This document shows, piece by piece, positions 60,227-64,000 of a stretch of DNA of 64,000 bases (positions are counted from its first letter, which is position 1; every line of letters begins with the position of its first letter). The notes under the pieces were generated by a model that worked only from the letters and a program-made list of their open reading frames with translations, was not told the DNA's origin and did no database searches. Both the position numbers and the translations under genes were made by a program. The stretch spans positions 62,001-126,000 of the forward strand of contig NZ_NQKZ01000001.1 of NCBI RefSeq assembly GCF_002252665.1. Reading direction: 5' to 3'. The stretch comes from Synechococcus sp. 8F6. Lineage in GTDB: Bacteria; Cyanobacteriota; Cyanobacteriia; PCC-6307; Cyanobiaceae.

Positions 60227-60952
60227 TTGGTTCAATCCAGTCCCAAATCTGATCAGCCCCTGGGGGACCGGCTTCAGGCCGACCTCAAGAATGACCTGAT
60301 CGCCGGCCTGCTGGTCGTCATTCCCCTGGCGACCACCATCTGGCTGGCGACCACGGTGAGCCGCTTTGTGCTGGCGTTTCTCACCTCGATCCCGAAGCAG
60401 TTCAACCCGTTCAACACCCTCAACCCGTTGCTGCAGGAGCTGATCAACCTGGGGGTGGGTCTGTTGGTGCCCCTGCTCGGCATCCTGTTGATCGGCCTGA
60501 TGGCCCGCAACATCGTCGGGCGCTGGTTGTTGGAGTTTGGTGAGGGCACCCTGCTGCGGATTCCCCTGGCGGGCTCGGTCTACAAGACCCTCAAGCAGTT
60601 GCTGGAAACTTTCCTGCAGGGCAGTTCCAGCAAGTTTCGCCGGGTGGTGCTTGTGGAATATCCGCGGGAGGGGTTGTTTGCCCTGGGTTTTGTCACCGGT
60701 GCGATCGGCACGGCGCTCCAGGCTGGTTTCAGCGAACCGATGCTGAGCGTGTTCATCCCCACAGCCCCCAATCCCACCACCGGCTGGTACACCGTGGTGC
60801 CCGAGCGGTCGGTCAAGGACCTGGACATCTCGGTGGAGGATGCTTTCCGCACGATCATTTCCGCCGGCATCGTCAATCCCGACGAGCGCTCCACGCCCAA
60901 TCGCAGCTTCTCCAGCCTGCTGGCTCAGCTGCGAACCCCCCAACTTTCCTGA
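60227..60952 (+). CDS. DUF502 family membrane protein
   Basis: This 241-residue protein fits DUF502: two membrane segments (about residues 22-42 and 68-92), then a conserved region RIPLAGSVYKTLKQLLETFL and FRRVVLVEYPREGLFALGFVTG, and PTAPNPTTGWYTVVPE. The function is unknown. There is no ATG; TTG at 60227 gives MVQSSPKSDQPLGDRLQADLKNDL, which fits the family, while TTG at 60185 is a longer option. It stands just upstream of nusB in the conserved origin-side order. Confidence 0.82.
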   Translation: MVQSSPKSDQPLGDRLQADLKNDLIAGLLVVIPLATTIWLATTVSRFVLAFLTSIPKQFNPFNTLNPLLQELINLGVGLLVPLLGILLIGLMARNIVGRWLLEFGEGTLLRIPLAGSVYKTLKQLLETFLQGSSSKFRRVVLVEYPREGLFALGFVTGAIGTALQAGFSEPMLSVFIPTAPNPTTGWYTVVPERSVKDLDISVEDAFRTIISAGIVNPDERSTPNRSFSSLLAQLRTPQLS

Positions 60953-60967
60953 GGCCGAGTCGTTTTG

Positions 60968-61609
60968 ATGCAGAGCCGCACCCTCTCGCGCGAACTGGCC
61001 CTGCTGATGCTCGGCCAGACCAGTGACCGCGCCGGCGCCTCCTCCGTAGCCCAGCCCATCGCGATGGAGGGTCTGTTGCAGCAGGTGCTCGCCACCCTCA
61101 GCCAGCACGTGCGCGAGGCCCTCGACCGCTCTGCTGAGGACCTGCAGGCCGCCCAGCAGGACCTGCTGGACAGTGAGCTGCAGGACCAGGGCGAGCAGCA
61201 GTTGCCGCGGGTGCGCCAGCACCTCAATGCCGGACTGGCGGCGGCGGAGCAGGCCATCAACCGCCTTTCCGCCAGCCTGGAACTGCCCCGGCTGTTGCTT
61301 CTAGCCGACCAGGACGAGGTGCGCCGCGGCGCTATCGACCGGGTGGAGGCGGTGCTGCGCGATCGGGAGTCCATCGATGCCCGACTCGACGGGGTGATGG
61401 AGGGCTGGCGGCTCACCCGCCTGCCTCGCATCGACCGCGACATCCTGCGTCTGGCAGCCGTGGATCTGGACCGTTTCCGCACCCCCGCCGCGGTGGCCTG
61501 CAATGAGGCCGTGGAGTTGGCCAACCGCTATAGCGACGAGCAGGGCCGCCGCATGATTAACGGCGTGCTGCGGCGCTTCACGGTTGCCCGGCCCGTGGCG
61601 GAGGCCTGA
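60968..61609 (+). CDS. nusB: transcription antitermination factor NusB
   Basis: NusB binds boxA of rRNA leader transcripts with S10. The 213-residue protein has the cyanobacterial form with an extended N-terminal helical region (about residues 1-100); the conserved NusB helices follow from about 105: LARIDRDILRLAAVDL-like RLPRIDRDILRLAAVDL, ACNEAVELANRYSDEQGRRMINGVL. ATG at 60968 is used. The next gene, ftsY, starts seven bases after its stop. Confidence 0.93.
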   Translation: MQSRTLSRELALLMLGQTSDRAGASSVAQPIAMEGLLQQVLATLSQHVREALDRSAEDLQAAQQDLLDSELQDQGEQQLPRVRQHLNAGLAAAEQAINRLSASLELPRLLLLADQDEVRRGAIDRVEAVLRDRESIDARLDGVMEGWRLTRLPRIDRDILRLAAVDLDRFRTPAAVACNEAVELANRYSDEQGRRMINGVLRRFTVARPVAEA

Positions 61610-61616
61610 GGGCGCC

Positions 61617-63158
61617 ATGGTGTACGACTGGTTCAATCGCACCGGGCCTGACGCAGCCGACGGCGAGACGCCGCCCAGCCAGGCATCTGGGCCTCCGCTT
61701 GCCCCGGATGATCCGACCCCAGCGGCTTCTGCTGCTGCCCAGCCCGAAGTCAGCTCGGCTGATCCCAACCCGGATCCCAATGCGGAGGCCCTCGAGTGGG
61801 CGCGTCAGGCATACGCCCGCCTGAAAGCTCAGCAGGAAGCCCAGAAGCAGGCCCAGCAGGAGCCTGCGCCGAACCTCACTGACGAACTGCAGGCTGATCT
61901 CCAGGCTGATCTCCAGGCGGACTCCCAAGCACAACAGTCCCTGCCCAGCTCCCGTCCCGATTCTGTACAAGCTGTACAGAATTCTGCAGAGGGCTTCGCT
62001 TCCCCTACCTCTGCTGAGCCACCTCCAGGCCTGTCGCTGTTGGAGCAGGCCGCCGCCCAGCGGGCTGAGCGCCAGCAGGCCATCACCGCCAGTGCTGCCG
62101 TCGCTCCGGTCGAGGCAGCCCCCGCAGACTCCGCCGAGCCCTGCCTGGGCGACTTCGACACCACCTTCACCTGGTCGGCGGAGGTGCTGGCGGCCCAGGG
62201 CAAGCGGGTCGATCAGGTGTCGCTCGAGGAGATCGACTGGCTGGGGCGCCTGCGCCAGGGCCTGGAGCAGACCCGGCAGGGTTTTGTCACCCAGCTGCTG
62301 GACACCCTCGGCGACGATCCGCTCACCCCTGAGGTGGTGGACGACCTGGAAACCACATTGTTGCGGGCCGATGTGGGCGTGCGGGCCACCGATCAGGTGC
62401 TGGACGCCCTGCGCAAACGCATGAACGAGGAGGTGGTTGATCCGGCCGAGGGGCTGCGCTTCCTCAAGGAACAGCTCCAGGACCTGCTGGATGCCCCGAC
62501 CCGGGCCAGCGGTTCCCCCCTGCTGGCCCCCGAACGCGATCGGCTCAACGTGTGGCTGATGGTGGGCGTCAACGGCGTCGGCAAGACCACCACCCTCGGC
62601 AAGCTGGCCAACCTGGCGGTGCGCAGCGGCTACAGCTGTTTGATTGCCGCCGCCGATACCTTCCGGGCCGCGGCGGTGCAGCAGGTGCAGGTGTGGGGCG
62701 ACCGCAGCAACGTGCCGGTGATTGCCAATCCCAGCGCCAACGCCGATCCGGCCGCCGTTGTGTACGACGCCATTGGCGCTGCCCAGGCCAAGGGCACCGA
62801 GCTGGTGCTGGTGGACACGGCCGGCCGCCTGCAGACCAAGCACAACCTGATGGAGGAGCTCAGCAAGGTGCGCCGCATCGTCGACAAGCTGGCGCCGGAG
62901 GCGGTGGTGGAGTCGCTGCTGGTGCTCGATGCCAGCCAGGGCCAGAACGGCCTGCGCCAGGCCATGGCCTTTGCCAAAGCAGCTGGGCTCACGGGCGTGG
63001 TGCTCACCAAGCTCGATGGCAGTGCCCGTGGTGGGGTGGCCCTGGCGGTGGCCTCCGAGGCGGGTCTGCCGATCCGCTTCATCGGTGCCGGCGAAGGCAT
63101 CCGCGACCTGCGGCCCTTCAACAGCTTCGAATTTGTGGAGGCCCTGTTGGCCCGTTAA
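61617..63158 (+). CDS. ftsY: signal recognition particle receptor FtsY
   Basis: FtsY is the SRP receptor GTPase that brings ribosomes to the membrane. The 513-residue protein has a long low-complexity N-terminal region (about residues 1-190) rich in Ala, Gln and Pro, including three 12-bp tandem repeats encoding LQAD, LQAD, LQAD-like. The NG domain follows: the P-loop GVNGVGKTTTL at 317-327, VDTAGRLQTKHNL and TKLDGSARGG. ATG at 61617 is used. The neighbouring genes nusB and rsbU keep the known picocyanobacterial order. Confidence 0.96.
   Translation: MVYDWFNRTGPDAADGETPPSQASGPPLAPDDPTPAASAAAQPEVSSADPNPDPNAEALEWARQAYARLKAQQEAQKQAQQEPAPNLTDELQADLQADLQADSQAQQSLPSSRPDSVQAVQNSAEGFASPTSAEPPPGLSLLEQAAAQRAERQQAITASAAVAPVEAAPADSAEPCLGDFDTTFTWSAEVLAAQGKRVDQVSLEEIDWLGRLRQGLEQTRQGFVTQLLDTLGDDPLTPEVVDDLETTLLRADVGVRATDQVLDALRKRMNEEVVDPAEGLRFLKEQLQDLLDAPTRASGSPLLAPERDRLNVWLMVGVNGVGKTTTLGKLANLAVRSGYSCLIAAADTFRAAAVQQVQVWGDRSNVPVIANPSANADPAAVVYDAIGAAQAKGTELVLVDTAGRLQTKHNLMEELSKVRRIVDKLAPEAVVESLLVLDASQGQNGLRQAMAFAKAAGLTGVVLTKLDGSARGGVALAVASEAGLPIRFIGAGEGIRDLRPFNSFEFVEALLAR
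61887..61922 (+). repeat. three 12-bp tandem repeats in the ftsY linker
   Basis: CTGCAGGCTGAT, CTCCAGGCTGAT and CTCCAGGCGGAC at 61887-61898, 61899-61910 and 61911-61922 each encode Leu-Gln-Ala-Asp in the flexible N-terminal region. Confidence 0.85.
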
Positions 63159-63226
63159 GCCGATCAGGCACCGCCGGATTCGAGAGCTATCTTGCGGGCT
63201 CGCCGCGGCCGTCCCGTGAGCAATCG

Positions 63227-64000
63227 GTGAGCAACAAGCCGCCCCCCCACCCGCATCAGCAGGCCGCGTCTGCCGCCGCCCCGGTGCTCTCGGCTGCGGC
63301 CTCGCTGCGTCAGTTGCTCGACAGCCTCAACCGGGAGCAGCGGCGCAACCAGGAGCTGCTCGCCTCGTTGGCCTTCGCCCTGCGCAGCTTCACCAACCTG
63401 GGCCGGTTTCTGGAGCTGGTGCCCGTGGTGGCTACCCGCCTGGTGGAGGCGAAAGGGGCCGTGCTGGTGGTGTTCCACGAGGACGGTCGCCTCTGGCGCG
63501 AGCAACTGCAGGCCACCCCGGTGGAGCGCTGCGCTGAGTTGGTGCGCCAGTTGGCGGCCCTCGGTGATGCCGAGCTGGCGGCCCTCAGCGGCGAAGCGGC
63601 GGTGGTCGCCCTGCTCGACCAGCGCATCGGCCGGCTGCTGGGGGGAGAGCAGGTGTTTGCCACGTCGGTGGTGTCCCGCAGCCTGCAGCGGGGTCGTTTG
63701 TATGTCTTCAGTGGCCGCAAGGGGTTTGCCTGGAGCGAAGTGCACCGCCGCCACCTGCAGCTGGTGGCCGATCTCACCGCCGTGGCCCTGGAAAACGAGG
63801 CGCTGCTGCAAACCATGCGGCGCCACGAGCGCTTGGACCGTCAGCTCAGCATTGGCGCCGAGATCCAGGCCCAGCTGTTGCCGGATCGCTGTCCGCTGAT
63901 CGACGGCGTGGAGCTGGCGGCCCGCTGCCGCCCCGCCTTCCAGGTGGGGGGTGATTACTACGACTTCATCCCCACCCGGCCCCAGCTGTTGGGCCGCCGC
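63227..64000 (+). CDS. RsbU-type GAF-PP2C serine phosphatase (cut by window end)
   Basis: The first 258 residues are visible. After a short Pro/His/Ala-rich head there is a coiled-coil-like helix and a GAF-like domain (about residues 45-205: SFTNLGRFLELVPVVATRLVEAKGAVLVVF and LQLVADLTAVALENEALL). Then a PP2C/SpoIIE phosphatase domain begins (QLSIGAEIQAQLLPDRCP, and VGGDYYDF with a metal-binding Asp). RsbU-type proteins dephosphorylate anti-sigma antagonists; the partners here are not known. GTG at 63227 is the start; a GTG at 63216 runs into a stop. Confidence 0.9.
   Translation, partial: MSNKPPPHPHQQAASAAAPVLSAAASLRQLLDSLNREQRRNQELLASLAFALRSFTNLGRFLELVPVVATRLVEAKGAVLVVFHEDGRLWREQLQATPVERCAELVRQLAALGDAELAALSGEAAVVALLDQRIGRLLGGEQVFATSVVSRSLQRGRLYVFSGRKGFAWSEVHRRHLQLVADLTAVALENEALLQTMRRHERLDRQLSIGAEIQAQLLPDRCPLIDGVELAARCRPAFQVGGDYYDFIPTRPQLLGRR

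Noticed and set aside
61963-61979. A perfect inverted repeat CTGTACA-AGC-TGTACAG inside ftsY
   Set aside because: It lies in the low-complexity linker coding region with no evidence of regulatory use; likely chance.

Overview
The window looks like chromosome from a high-GC picocyanobacterium of the Cyanobium / freshwater-brackish Synechococcus type. The evidence is direct: CyanoQ (PsbQ), a phytol-kinase-like gene for tocopherol and phylloquinone, a Tic20/Ycf60 protein, an HpsJ-type protein, DUF1400 and DUF3134 proteins, ferredoxin-type nitrate reductase NarB with its partner NarM, and sucrose-phosphate synthase with a C-terminal phosphatase-like domain. From position 47.7 kb the order dnaN - hypothetical - purL - purF - parC/gyrA-like - TPR - queG - HpsJ-like - DUF502 - nusB - ftsY - rsbU is the arrangement known from the start of Prochlorococcus and Synechococcus chromosomes. 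The GCGATCGC (HIP1) octamer recurs through the window. No rRNA, tRNA, CRISPR array or insertion sequence was seen.

Region 1 (1-10.4 kb) is a nitrate-assimilation and molybdenum-cofactor island: narB (cut by the window edge), narM, cynS, mobA, moaA, moaB, moaD, moaE, moeA and moaC. It also holds a tightly coupled pair, an HPP-family membrane protein and a YdeP-like molybdopterin oxidoreductase, plus an orphan MNT-type nucleotidyltransferase and a RelE/Phd-like toxin-antitoxin pair. Cofactor made by the Moa/Mo proteins would serve NarB and the second oxidoreductase; cyanase supplies ammonia from cyanate.

Region 2 (10.4-47.3 kb) is a mosaic of core metabolism and cell-maintenance genes: a secreted duplicated-module protein, an MFS transporter, ppk1, a group 2 sigma factor, a phytol kinase, DAHP synthase, acnB, a radical SAM protein, purU, psbQ, a glycine-oxidase-like enzyme, pstS, dnaK, aroE, Tic20, rpsF, argG, DUF3134, mraY, purT, an LCP-family protein, sucrose-phosphate synthase (with an apparent single-base frameshift), uvrA, an SDR enzyme, recN, an ABC1 kinase, a DUF1400 protein and thrC.

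Region 3 (47.3-47.7 kb) is the only gap longer than 300 bases. It carries a convergent pair of TTTTCCACA-type DnaA boxes and is the likely replication origin. Region 4 (47.7-64 kb) is the conserved origin-proximal block. It is interrupted between the dnaN-linked hypothetical gene and purL by a strikingly AT-richer RTX metalloprotease gene, which looks acquired. The window ends inside an RsbU-type GAF-PP2C phosphatase.

No clearly new multi-gene system was found. The best leads are the HPP plus YdeP-like couplet, the RTX protease insertion beside the origin, the sps frameshift, the 16-bp repeat that copies the moaA Gly-Gly-stop end, and five convergent gene pairs that share overlapping stop codons.
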